Shown piece by piece: positions 8,830 to 17,409 of a stretch of DNA of 35,028 nt. A program made the position numbers and the translations under genes. Location: assembly GCA_021779665.1 (NCBI GenBank), contig JAJYAG010000058.1:1-35028 (forward strand). The letters are read 5' to 3'. The stretch's first letter is position 1, and each line of letters starts with the position of its first letter. This stretch comes from Bacteroidota bacterium (GTDB lineage Bacteria; Bacteroidota; Bacteroidia; Bacteroidales; JAAUTT01). The notes below the pieces were generated by a model. The model saw nothing but the letters and a program-made list of their open reading frames with translations. It ran no database searches and was not told where the DNA came from.

Positions 8830-10815
8830 ATGGAAACATCATTCAACAGGTTTAAAGTAAAGTTTATCGAGGAAGCCAATGTTCTTTTGGACCAATTGGA
8901 GAAAGACCTTCTTGAGCTGGAAAAACAGCCGGAGAGTAAGGAATTAATCGAATCGGCTTTCAGATCCATGCATACCATCAAAGGCGGTGGAAGTATGTTT
9001 GGATTTGAAACTATTACTTCTTTCACTCATGAACTTGAAAGCCTTTACCAAAGCATTAAGGAGAACCGTGTTAGTTTCAATAAAGACATTTTTAATATCA
9101 CTTTCCTTTCAATTGATCATTTACGCAAATTACTGATCGGGGAGAACCAGTCCAATCCTGTAATTATCCGGGAACAAACAGATCTCTTGTTAACAATCAA
9201 GAACTTTATGCAAACAAGCACTGGTTCTGTCAATTATGGAATAGACGATCAGACAGAATCTGAGCCTGGTGAAGACAGGACCTGGCAGATACTTTTGCGT
9301 ACAACTGAATCGATTATTTTCAGGGGAATCAATTTAATGGGAATTTTCCAGGATTTGTCTCAGCTCGGTTTGTTTGAAATCTCCCGGATCAAAAACATGA
9401 GTAATGAAGAGGTTGATTACTGGAACATAATTTTAACGACAAAGGCTTCTGAGGATAAAATACGTGAAGTATTTATATTTATTGAGGATGATTGCACATT
9501 TGTTTGTCTATCAAACCAGAATGTCCTCGAGATGGAATTCAGTAGAAATAGTAATGAAAATTCTTCCATCAGTAATTATATTGAAAATATTCAAAATCAG
9601 GAAGTAGTTTCACTTATTAATGAGAAAATCAGTGTCAAAAATCCAGCAATGGATAATATTCAAAGCAGGACAGAACCCGGTAATTCAAGAATTTCGGTTG
9701 ATTCCTCCAAGCTTGACCACTTAATGTACCTTGTTAGTGAGCTCATTACCTTAAACTCGCAGTTTAGCCTTAATATTGCCGGTGAAAAATTTGAGCGCAT
9801 CCGTCCGTTAACAGAAAAACTGGAATATCTTTCAAAGCAGTTCAGAGCCAACGCTCTCGACATTAGGCTTATACCGCTAAGCGAAACAATATTCCGCTTT
9901 AAGAGACTTATCCGTGATCTGTCTAAACAACTGGGTAAGGAAGTGGAGCTGGTCACTGAAGGAATTGACACCGAAGTTGATAAAGGTACCCTTGACCAGT
10001 TAAATGACCCGATGATGCACCTCATCAGAAACTGCATTGATCATGGCTTGGAAGAACCGGCAAAGCGGCTTCAGCAGGGAAAACCGTCAAAAGGGATTAT
10101 AAAAATCTCTGCTTCAAAATCAGGCAACTATATCTTCATCAGAATTGAGGATGACGGAACTGGGATTGATATTGAAAAAATACGACACAAAGCTATTGAA
10201 AAAGGGATATTGAAGAGAACCGATAACCCATCCGGGCAAGAGTTAATGGATATGATATTTCTGCCCGGATTTTCAATGGCCCGTAATCTCACTGAAATAT
10301 CAGGCCGAGGTGTCGGAATGGATATTGTTAAAAGCAGAATTGCTGAATTACGCGGTGAAATAATAATTGAAACTGAAATTGGTAAGGGTACCGCCTTCAT
10401 TTTGAAGCTTCAGCAATCCATTTCAATTATCGATTCGCTGCTGTTTAAAGTAAGCGATACCTTTTTTACCCTGCCCATAACGGATATAGTATCGTGCATG
10501 GAAGTGTCGACTGATCAGGTTCTCAAAAGAACCAACACCGGCACTCTCGTTTTTGAAGATGAAATGATACCCTTTCTGGATTTGAAGTCAATATTTAATA
10601 TTGAATGCCAATATAGCGAATTTCTTAAAGCCATTATAGTAATCAGTGAAGGTAAAAAACTTGCCGTTCTTACTGACATAATTATTGGAAGCCATCAGGC
10701 AGTTGTGAAGCCATTGGGTAACCTTCTTAAAGGGAATAAGCACATTGGGGCGGCAAGTCTTCTTGGCGACGGAAAACTGGCCTTTATGCTAGAAACAAAA
10801 GAACTTTTTAGTTAG
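8830..10815 (+). CDS. cheA: chemotaxis-type histidine kinase CheA
   Basis: From the ATG at 8830 the protein has 661 residues and a complete CheA domain order. The P1 phosphotransfer domain has H48 in SMHTIKGGGSMFGF. A P2-like domain (about 155-245) includes REVFIFIEDDCTF, a pattern seen in CheAs that bind CheY-like partners. P3 dimerisation follows near 290-355. P4 ATPase has the N box HLIRNCIDHGLE from 397, DDGTGID near 441 and GRGVGMD near 492, and P5 (about 530-655) is CheW-like. It should autophosphorylate under receptor control and pass phosphate to a response regulator. No cheY follows; cheW begins 31 bp downstream and the receptor gene comes next. I chose 8830 over an in-frame TTG at 8806 because that codon overlaps a strong -7 element and ATG is the standard codon. 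Confidence 0.96.
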   Translation: METSFNRFKVKFIEEANVLLDQLEKDLLELEKQPESKELIESAFRSMHTIKGGGSMFGFETITSFTHELESLYQSIKENRVSFNKDIFNITFLSIDHLRKLLIGENQSNPVIIREQTDLLLTIKNFMQTSTGSVNYGIDDQTESEPGEDRTWQILLRTTESIIFRGINLMGIFQDLSQLGLFEISRIKNMSNEEVDYWNIILTTKASEDKIREVFIFIEDDCTFVCLSNQNVLEMEFSRNSNENSSISNYIENIQNQEVVSLINEKISVKNPAMDNIQSRTEPGNSRISVDSSKLDHLMYLVSELITLNSQFSLNIAGEKFERIRPLTEKLEYLSKQFRANALDIRLIPLSETIFRFKRLIRDLSKQLGKEVELVTEGIDTEVDKGTLDQLNDPMMHLIRNCIDHGLEEPAKRLQQGKPSKGIIKISASKSGNYIFIRIEDDGTGIDIEKIRHKAIEKGILKRTDNPSGQELMDMIFLPGFSMARNLTEISGRGVGMDIVKSRIAELRGEIIIETEIGKGTAFILKLQQSISIIDSLLFKVSDTFFTLPITDIVSCMEVSTDQVLKRTNTGTLVFEDEMIPFLDLKSIFNIECQYSEFLKAIIVISEGKKLAVLTDIIIGSHQAVVKPLGNLLKGNKHIGAASLLGDGKLAFMLETKELFS

Positions 10816-10846
10816 ACCCATATACTTAACTTTTAATTTTTAAAGT

Positions 10847-11320
10847 ATGACAAGGACTTATCTGTCTTTTATAATTTGCGGCGACCTTTTCGGCGTGAAT
10901 GTGGCCAAGGTTCTTGAGGTTTTGCAGGAAGAACACATAACACCTGTTCCCAATGCACCCTCATACATCAAAGGAATAATAAACTTCCGCGGGGATGTGG
11001 TCCCTGTTTTCGAAACCCGAACCAGATTTAATCTTCCCGCTAGGGGAGAGACTGATCAGTATAATATTATTGTACTTGATGTTTCCGAGGGAGCGGACAT
11101 GTTCCGGATGGGTGCTGTAGTGGATAAGGTCAAGGATGTTATTTCTATTGATGATGAAGAAATTAAACCTGTTCCAACCATGAGCAAAGAATTTAACACC
11201 GAGTTCTTGCAGGGAATTTATAAAATTGGTAACGAGTTTATTATGTTACTGAACGTGGAAAAGGTATTTACCGGGATCGAACTCCGGGCTATTCAGGAAA
11301 CAAATGTTGAAACAAATTAA
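10847..11320 (+). CDS. cheW: chemotaxis coupling protein CheW
   Basis: This 157-residue single CheW domain spans almost the whole protein. Signature stretches are LSFIICGDLFGVNVAKVLEV, the core loop YIKGIINFRGDVVPVFETR, GAVVDKVKDVISI and a final IMLLNVEKVF strand. It links receptor tips to CheA P5 to build signalling arrays at the membrane. It sits between cheA (31 bp) and the receptor gene (11 bp), so the three are surely co-transcribed and probably form one complex. The core reads INFRG instead of the more common INLRG, a mild change. Confidence 0.96.
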   Translation: MTRTYLSFIICGDLFGVNVAKVLEVLQEEHITPVPNAPSYIKGIINFRGDVVPVFETRTRFNLPARGETDQYNIIVLDVSEGADMFRMGAVVDKVKDVISIDDEEIKPVPTMSKEFNTEFLQGIYKIGNEFIMLLNVEKVFTGIELRAIQETNVETN

Positions 11321-11331
11321 AAAATACAATC

Positions 11332-13251
11332 ATGTTAAACAAAATGAAAATCAGGACAAAGCTACTGGTAAGCTTTTTGATTCTTGCCCTCATCTCCGGC
11401 ATAATTGGGTATGTTGGAATTTCGGAAATCAATACCGTAGAAGAAAAAGGTACGGAGTTATATGAGTTAGCGGCACAGCCTTTGGGCGACCTTACTGAAC
11501 TCGTTTTTGCCTTCCAGAAGATAAGGATAACTTACCGTGATTATATCCGCGAGAACAATCCCGCAGAAATTTCTAAACTTATAAACTCCCGTAAAGAATT
11601 AAGCGCTGAAATTTCCCGATTAATGACCGACTACGAAAAATCAGTAAAGACTGAAACCGGTAAAAAATTAGTTGCAGATTTTTATGCTGTAAGAAAAAAT
11701 TTTCTTGCCGATGTGGAAACACTTGAAAATTTGGCTCAGGAAAATAAGGATGTTGAAGCCTATGAACTTATTGACCGTGGACAACTTAACAATACTGTTG
11801 ATGGTTATGAAAAGGCAATTATGGCCCTTGTAAATAATAAAATTAACAGAGCTAAGGAAATAGATGATACAAATACCGTTATTGCCCACACTGCAACCAT
11901 AACAATGCTTATTTTTATTGCAATAGGTGTTGTCCTAGCCATAATACTGGGTTTTGTAATTGCAACAAATATTCAGAGGATTATTAAGTTCGTGATCAAA
12001 CAGACTAAAGATCTTGTAGATTCTGCAATTGCCGGTAAGCTAGCTACACGTGCCAAGCCTGAAGATACCAACGAGGAATTCAGGGAAATTGTTGTCGGGG
12101 TAAATGCCCTCCTCGATGCAGTAATTGGCCCGCTGAATGTTGCTGCTGAATATGTTAACATGATTGCCAAAGGCGATATGCCTGAGTTGATTACCAAAGA
12201 ATATAATGGCGATTTTAATACCTTGAAAAATAACCTGAACAGCCTTATCAAAGCATTGAATGATGTTATTTTAAAGGCTACAATGGTTTCGAAAGGGGAC
12301 CTCACAGTTCAGCTAACAAAAAGATCGGAAAATGACGCTCTGATGATTGCCCTTTCCGAAATGGTGAATAAATTAAACGAAATTGTTTCTCAGGTAATGG
12401 AGGCAGCCCAGAACGTTGCTATAAGCAGTAACGAACTAAGCACATCAGCTGTGCAGATATCGGAAGGTGCCAACGAGCAAAGCGCCTCAGCTGAAGAAGT
12501 ATCTTCGTCCATAGAGGAGATGACTTCTTCCATCCAGCAAAACAGTGATAACTCAATTGCTACTGAGAAAATTGCTGTTACTTCGGCCCAGGGAATGATG
12601 GATGTGAATACTTCTGCTCAAAAAAGTCTGGAGGCAATGCGCCAGATTTCGGAGAAGATTAGGATTATCAACGATATTGCAGGTAAAACAGACATTCTTG
12701 CTATTAATGCTGCTATTGAAGCAGCCCGGGCTGGTGAGCAGGGCAAAGGTTTTGCTGTAGTTGCTGCTGAAGTTCGTAAACTTGCAGAAGTAAGTCAGAA
12801 AGCTGCTGTTGAGATTAATGAATTGTCTGCATCCAGCTTAAAAGTTACTGAAGAATCTGGAAGTATGATGCTAAAGATAATTCCCGAAATACAAAAGACA
12901 GCTCAGCTTGTAAAGGAAATTGCCGCTTCGAGTAATGAACAAAGAATGGGATCGGAGCAGATCACAAAAGCTGTGATTCAATTCACTCAGGTTACCCAAC
13001 AAAATGCTGCTGCTGCTGAAGAAATGAGCTCCAGCTCAGAAGAACTGGCCAGCCAGGCAGAACTTATGAAAGAAACTATAAGTTTCTTTAACACCGGCAA
13101 ACAGTTAAACCTGAAACAAAACCATAAACCTTCTTTAAAAACCAAGGTACAGCATGCGCCAAAAATGAACCTGTCTCATGCTAACCCTGCTGGTGGAATT
13201 AATATCCAACTGGATGGTTCAAGCGACGAGAAGTTGTATGAGAGTTTCTAA
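11332..13251 (+). CDS. methyl-accepting chemotaxis protein with multiple HAMP-like repeats
   Basis: This 639-residue membrane receptor has TM1 at about 10-30, a periplasmic region of roughly 155 residues predicted to be a four-helix bundle, and TM2 near 187-212. A series of HAMP-like repeats follows: after TM2, around MIAKGDMPELITKEY, and around MVSKGDLTVQLTKRS. The long cytoplasmic coiled coil carries the conserved hairpin tip (DILAINAAIEAARAGEQGKG and EVRKLAE, about 455-490) that contacts CheA and CheW. The C-terminus ends in YESF without an NWETF-type CheR docking peptide, and no cheR or cheB gene lies in the window. It is the obvious receptor for the adjacent CheA and CheW. The ligand is unknown; four-helix-bundle sensors can bind small molecules directly or through binding proteins. 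Confidence 0.96.
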   Translation: MLNKMKIRTKLLVSFLILALISGIIGYVGISEINTVEEKGTELYELAAQPLGDLTELVFAFQKIRITYRDYIRENNPAEISKLINSRKELSAEISRLMTDYEKSVKTETGKKLVADFYAVRKNFLADVETLENLAQENKDVEAYELIDRGQLNNTVDGYEKAIMALVNNKINRAKEIDDTNTVIAHTATITMLIFIAIGVVLAIILGFVIATNIQRIIKFVIKQTKDLVDSAIAGKLATRAKPEDTNEEFREIVVGVNALLDAVIGPLNVAAEYVNMIAKGDMPELITKEYNGDFNTLKNNLNSLIKALNDVILKATMVSKGDLTVQLTKRSENDALMIALSEMVNKLNEIVSQVMEAAQNVAISSNELSTSAVQISEGANEQSASAEEVSSSIEEMTSSIQQNSDNSIATEKIAVTSAQGMMDVNTSAQKSLEAMRQISEKIRIINDIAGKTDILAINAAIEAARAGEQGKGFAVVAAEVRKLAEVSQKAAVEINELSASSLKVTEESGSMMLKIIPEIQKTAQLVKEIAASSNEQRMGSEQITKAVIQFTQVTQQNAAAAEEMSSSSEELASQAELMKETISFFNTGKQLNLKQNHKPSLKTKVQHAPKMNLSHANPAGGINIQLDGSSDEKLYESF

Positions 13252-13259
13252 TAAATGAA

Positions 13260-13293
13260 TTTCTGCTCCGGTAAAATTTTGCCGGGGCAGAAA
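13260..13293 (+). terminator. stem-loop between the receptor and sensor kinase genes
   Basis: A 12-bp stem, TTTCTGCTCCGG (13260-13271) with CCGGGGCAGAAA (13282-13293), contains one G-U pair and a 10-nt loop. It starts 8 bp after the receptor stop codon. No T-tract follows, so it may act as a partial terminator, an mRNA stabiliser or a processing site that lowers expression of the downstream kinase. Confidence 0.5.
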
Positions 13294-13324
13294 TAAACTT
13301 ATAAAATATCCGGGATATTAAGAT

Positions 13325-15802
13325 ATGAAGAGTAATTTTTACGTGGGAGCATTTAACTGGAAATTTTATTTTATTGGTGCCATTTTATTGCTAAGTTTAA
13401 TTTTTGCAGCCATTCTGGAATATAAAAACAGACAAAAGGCCATAGTCGATTCAGGGTATAACCAACTTTCAATTGCTATACACTTACGGTCAAAAAGGAT
13501 TCTGGCCTGGGAAGAGCAGCAAATTAAAACAGCCAATGTACTTGCGCGGTGCCATTTCTTTTCATCAGCCCTAAAGCAATATCTGTCTGGTGGCCAGGTT
13601 AAAGTTAAAAACGAGCTTTTAATGCGGTGTGATACCATCAGGCAAATTGAGGGGTATATAAACGTTTCCATTGTAAAAACGGATGGTTCGGTTATAATGA
13701 GCATCAACCCGCGCTATTTCCAACTTGATACTATAGCTGCGGGACAAATTCAAAGAAGTATCTTAAAAAAAAATGCAGTTATTGGTCCAATTACAAATTG
13801 CAAAGAAACCGATAAATTATATCTGGAGGTTTTTTCGCCCATATTAGATCCGCAAGGCAATATACTTGCTGTTCTGATACTGCGCCAGGATTATGAAAGG
13901 GAGATTTCGCCTATGCTCCGGGGCGATTCAAGGTTTGAAACTGATATAGAAACAAAATTACTTCAGTTTAACAAAGGATGGACTATCTCAGGGAACGGTG
14001 ATAAAGAGGGAAGATCTGTCCAAAGTAAGGATATAGATACAACTCACGGCATTTTTAAGGCGCTTAGGGATAATATGCCGAAATATCTCGGCCCCGGTTT
14101 CGATGGGAACAAAATAATTGCGCATATTCAGCCTGTTAAAAATACAAACTGGTTTCTGGTTGATTATTCGGATTATAATTTGCTCTCGGATAAACTCAAA
14201 TGGTTCGCGAAACTGGAATCGGGCATTGTTTTCCTGATATTGTTATTATTGCTGCATATTGCTTTAACCACTTATCAATTTAAACAGAAAAAATTTTACC
14301 GGAATTTGCACGCAGCCGAACTGGCTTTGAGGGAAGAGCAGGAAAATTTTCGGATAACCCTTTATAGTATTGGCGAAGGTGTTATAACTACTGACGAAAA
14401 CGGAAGGATTAAGCAGATGAACAAAGCTGCCGAGAACCTTACCGGGTGGAGCGAGGAATTGAGCAAAGGCCTGAATTTTCATGATGTTTTTTGCTTATGT
14501 GAAACTGGCGGGAAGGAGGATTACAAAAAGCTCGATTTTGTGTTTGCCAATGGTGTTAAAGTTTATCTGGACAACAGCCATGTTTTATGTTCAAAGAATA
14601 ATGAGAAATATGGTATTTCATGCACCGGTTCCCCCATCAGGGACTCTGAAAACAATTGTACAGGAGCTGTTTTTGTTTTTAAGGACCAGACCCACGAGCT
14701 AAGAATAAAAAGAGAACTTCAGAAAAGTGAGGCACAACTTTTAAAGGCTGAAAGGATTGCTAACCTGTTTCATTGGGAGCTAAATCTGAGAGAAAGAATT
14801 ATTTATTTTTCAGAAAGCAACTGGATACAGCCCGATTCTTTAAAACAAATGAGTGTCGACGGTTTAAAGGGTCTATTAACACCTGAATACTGCCGGCAAC
14901 TTGAACAAAGTGTGAAATGTCTTATAGATGGTGGAAGAATTTTGGACGAAACTTTTAAAATCCGGCACCCAGTTACTGGAAGCAATATCGACATCCATAT
15001 ACTTGCTGAATACGACTCCGAAATACAGGTTATTTTCGGTATTGTTCAGGACTTTACTGAAATAAGCAACACACGCGAACAGCTACTCCAGGCAAATAAG
15101 GAACTGAAAAAACTGAATGGCGCTAAGGATACACTTTTTTCAATCATCGGTCACGATTTAAAAAACCCTATTGGAAATATTCTAGGCTTTTCTGATTTAT
15201 TATTAAAAGTTCAAACAACAAATAATCAAACAGATGCACAAAAATTTACTAATTTTATTACTGCTTCTGCAAGAAACGCGTTAAACCTTCTGGACAATTT
15301 ACTTTATTGGGCCAAAATTCAGACTGATAAAATTTACATTGACAACAAAATGGCTGATTTGAGGTCGGTAGTTGCTGAAGTATCCCAGCTGCTCGAGCTG
15401 TCGGCCAGGATCAAGAATATTACAATAAATAACGTCGTTCAAGAAATGTCTGTTTATTTCGATGAGAATATTGTTAAAACTATTTTGCGAAACCTGATAT
15501 CAAATGCCATTAAATTTACCGATACTAATGGCAGGGTAGATGTATATTCAGAGAAAAAAACCGACAAGGTTGAAATTATTGTAAAAGACAATGGAAAGGG
15601 GATGGATGCCGAAACTCTCAACGGCCTTTTTACTGGAAGTTCAGCCATTATTCGGGAAGGTACTTCAAGTGAAAGAGGATCAGGATTAGGTTTGGTATTG
15701 TGTAGCGAATTTGTAAGGTTAATTCACGGGAACATATGGGCAAATAGCGAACCCGGCAATGGTAGCGAAATTCATTTTACAATTCCTGTAAAACAGGAAT
15801 AA
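13325..15802 (+). CDS. membrane sensor histidine kinase (Cache-like, PAS, PAS, HisKA, HATPase_c)
   Basis: This is an 825-residue kinase. TM1 lies at about 14-31 and TM2 at about 298-316, enclosing a 265-residue extracytoplasmic domain. Its pattern (KTDGSVIMSINPRYF, a long central helix, then SPILDPQGNILAVLIL) looks like a double Cache sensor for small molecules. A PAS domain follows near 340-460 (SIGEGVITTDENGRIKQMN), then a more divergent one near 475-590. HisKA has H610 in IIGHDLKNPIGNILGF, and HATPase_c ends the protein (NLISNAIKFT, DNGKGMD, GSGLGLVL). It has no receiver, so it must pass phosphate to a separate regulator, not obvious next door. It lies 73 bp after the receptor gene and 29 bp before the carbonic anhydrase gene, suggesting one transcriptional unit. 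Confidence 0.93.
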   Translation: MKSNFYVGAFNWKFYFIGAILLLSLIFAAILEYKNRQKAIVDSGYNQLSIAIHLRSKRILAWEEQQIKTANVLARCHFFSSALKQYLSGGQVKVKNELLMRCDTIRQIEGYINVSIVKTDGSVIMSINPRYFQLDTIAAGQIQRSILKKNAVIGPITNCKETDKLYLEVFSPILDPQGNILAVLILRQDYEREISPMLRGDSRFETDIETKLLQFNKGWTISGNGDKEGRSVQSKDIDTTHGIFKALRDNMPKYLGPGFDGNKIIAHIQPVKNTNWFLVDYSDYNLLSDKLKWFAKLESGIVFLILLLLLHIALTTYQFKQKKFYRNLHAAELALREEQENFRITLYSIGEGVITTDENGRIKQMNKAAENLTGWSEELSKGLNFHDVFCLCETGGKEDYKKLDFVFANGVKVYLDNSHVLCSKNNEKYGISCTGSPIRDSENNCTGAVFVFKDQTHELRIKRELQKSEAQLLKAERIANLFHWELNLRERIIYFSESNWIQPDSLKQMSVDGLKGLLTPEYCRQLEQSVKCLIDGGRILDETFKIRHPVTGSNIDIHILAEYDSEIQVIFGIVQDFTEISNTREQLLQANKELKKLNGAKDTLFSIIGHDLKNPIGNILGFSDLLLKVQTTNNQTDAQKFTNFITASARNALNLLDNLLYWAKIQTDKIYIDNKMADLRSVVAEVSQLLELSARIKNITINNVVQEMSVYFDENIVKTILRNLISNAIKFTDTNGRVDVYSEKKTDKVEIIVKDNGKGMDAETLNGLFTGSSAIIREGTSSERGSGLGLVLCSEFVRLIHGNIWANSEPGNGSEIHFTIPVKQE

Positions 15803-15831
15803 ATCTTATTTTTCAACGTAATAATTTTATT

Positions 15832-16491
15832 ATGAAAAAGTTCTTCAATCTATTTTTAGTAATTACCAGTTTTTTGGTACAGGAAACATTTTCTCAAAGT
15901 CATCCTGTTGCGAGCAACGATTCGGCTTTAATAAAGCTTCTGGAAGGAAACGAAAGGTTCAGGACATTTAAACCAGTCCATCCAAACCAATCCGAAAATA
16001 CTCTTGCAACACTTTCGAAAGGGCAGCATCCGTTTGCTGTAATAGTTAGTTGTTCCGATTCCAGGGTCGCGCCAGAAATAATATTTGACCAGGGTCTTGG
16101 CGATCTTTTTATAGTGCGGGTTGCCGGGAATATTATTGATAATTTAGCTTTGGGAAGTATTGAATATGCAGTGGAACACCTAGGTGTAAAGTTAATTGTA
16201 GTGCTTGGCCACGAAAAATGCGGCGCTGTTGATGCAACTGTGAAGCATGCTGAAGCTCCGGGACATATTAAATACCTGGTTAGCCAGATTAAACCTGCAG
16301 TTGCCATTGCAAAAACTCAGCAAGGGGATTTACTGGACAACAGCGTGCGCGAAAATGTAAAACGGGTGGTTAAAGGTCTGGAAAACTCCAAACCGCTGCT
16401 TAAAGAATTATATGAACACGGGGAAATTGAAATTACTGGGGCTCGGTACGATTTGGACGATGGTAGTGTCAGTATCATTAAAACTAAATAA
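15832..16491 (+). CDS. exported beta-class carbonic anhydrase
   Basis: This 219-residue enzyme interconverts CO2 and bicarbonate. A Sec signal peptide ends around residue 22 (VQETFSQ), so the mature protein acts in the periplasm, unlike the usual cytoplasmic beta-type enzymes. Zinc ligands and catalytic residues are intact: C74, D76 and R78 in SCSDSRVAPE, then H127 and C130 in VLGHEKCGAV. Substrate-pocket features RVAGN and GSIEYAVEHLGV are present. It starts 29 bp after the Cache/PAS kinase gene and is probably co-transcribed with it. That pairing invites the idea that the neighbouring sensors follow CO2 or bicarbonate, but this is inferred from position only. Confidence 0.95.
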   Translation: MKKFFNLFLVITSFLVQETFSQSHPVASNDSALIKLLEGNERFRTFKPVHPNQSENTLATLSKGQHPFAVIVSCSDSRVAPEIIFDQGLGDLFIVRVAGNIIDNLALGSIEYAVEHLGVKLIVVLGHEKCGAVDATVKHAEAPGHIKYLVSQIKPAVAIAKTQQGDLLDNSVRENVKRVVKGLENSKPLLKELYEHGEIEITGARYDLDDGSVSIIKTK

Positions 16492-16578
16492 ATTCATTGA
16501 GAATAAGACATATACCATTGGAAATCTGGATTTGTTTTTTTAAATTAGAGTGTAAGAAGAAATATTATTCATAAGAAA

Positions 16579-16680
16579 ATGGTTTTTCTTTTAAGTGTTT
16601 TTTTAGGATTATTTGTAATATTTCTAGTGATAAATTTAGTCACCACGGAAAAGAGTGGTGAGTTTGACAGGGCAGAATGA
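16579..16680 (+). CDS. possible 33-residue single-span membrane peptide
   Basis: An ATG at 16579 opens a short frame encoding one hydrophobic helix (about residues 2-20, VFLLSVFLGLFVIFLVI) followed by a charged tail ending in GEFDRAE. A weak purine-rich stretch (GAAGAA) lies upstream. It falls in an otherwise empty gap of 276 bp between the carbonic anhydrase and MEDS genes. Hydrophobic-then-charged composition is what a real small membrane protein would show, but AT-rich DNA also yields phenylalanine- and leucine-rich frames by chance. I do not recognise a family. Confidence 0.3.
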   Translation: MVFLLSVFLGLFVIFLVINLVTTEKSGEFDRAE

Positions 16681-16767
16681 TGATGGGTAATTTAACACAT
16701 TAAACCAAAAATCTTTTGTCTTATCTCTTAAGTTTATTGGTCTTTTATTAAACTAAATATAAAAAAG

Positions 16768-17409
16768 ATGTGTAAAGACTGCACCAATGTAGAAATGGGG
16801 TTTACGTCCGACAAATTTCCGCGGGGTACCCATATGTGTTACATTTATAATGATGACGAGGAAAGAGAAGCTATCATTTCAAAATTTCTTGGCGCCGGTT
16901 TAAAGGAAAATGAAAAGGTGGTTTACTTTGCCCATGAGAAGAATAAACCGGAAATGCTCGATATGATGGGCAAGGAAGGCGTTGAGCTTTCGGGTGAAGA
17001 ATTGGACCATTTTTTTGTTGCCAAAGCAATGGACACTTATTGTCCAACTGGTAAATTTGAGCTTGAAACGATGGTCGACGGACTGACAGGTTTTTATCAG
17101 GGAGCAATTGCCGAAGGATACTCCGGAGTAAGGGTAAGCGGCGAAATGCAGTGGGCCCTTGAGCACAAACCCGGTACCGAACGACTTATGGAATATGAAT
17201 CTCTTGGCGATATTGTTTTGAAACCTAATCCACTCACCCTCATTTGTCAGTACGACGCCCGCAAATTCGACGGTGCCACCCTTCTTAATTGCCTTAAAGT
17301 GCATCCCTATATGATAGTACGTGGTCAAATTGTACAAAATCCATATTATATGACACACGAGGAATTTATGGAGGAGTATAGAAAAAATGGAGGAAGCGGG
17401 GAAAAATAA
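16768..17409 (+). CDS. MEDS-domain (DcmR-type sensory) protein
   Basis: This 213-residue soluble protein is almost entirely a MEDS domain, the methanogen/methylotroph sensory domain first noted in DcmR. Diagnostic stretches are [14 protein letters not shown] (21-34), the central [12 protein letters not shown], and the C-terminal [20 protein letters not shown] followed by [16 protein letters not shown]. The N-terminus begins MCKDC, a CxxC pair. MEDS domains are thought to sense small molecules or redox state, and they often work with a histidine kinase. Here the next gene, a hybrid kinase, begins inside this one with a 23-nt overlap, so the two are translationally coupled and very likely act together. 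It has no DNA-binding or kinase domain of its own. Confidence 0.88.
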   Translation: MCKDCTNVEMGFTSDKFPRGTHMCYIYNDDEEREAIISKFLGAGLKENEKVVYFAHEKNKPEMLDMMGKEGVELSGEELDHFFVAKAMDTYCPTGKFELETMVDGLTGFYQGAIAEGYSGVRVSGEMQWALEHKPGTERLMEYESLGDIVLKPNPLTLICQYDARKFDGATLLNCLKVHPYMIVRGQIVQNPYYMTHEEFMEEYRKNGGSGEK

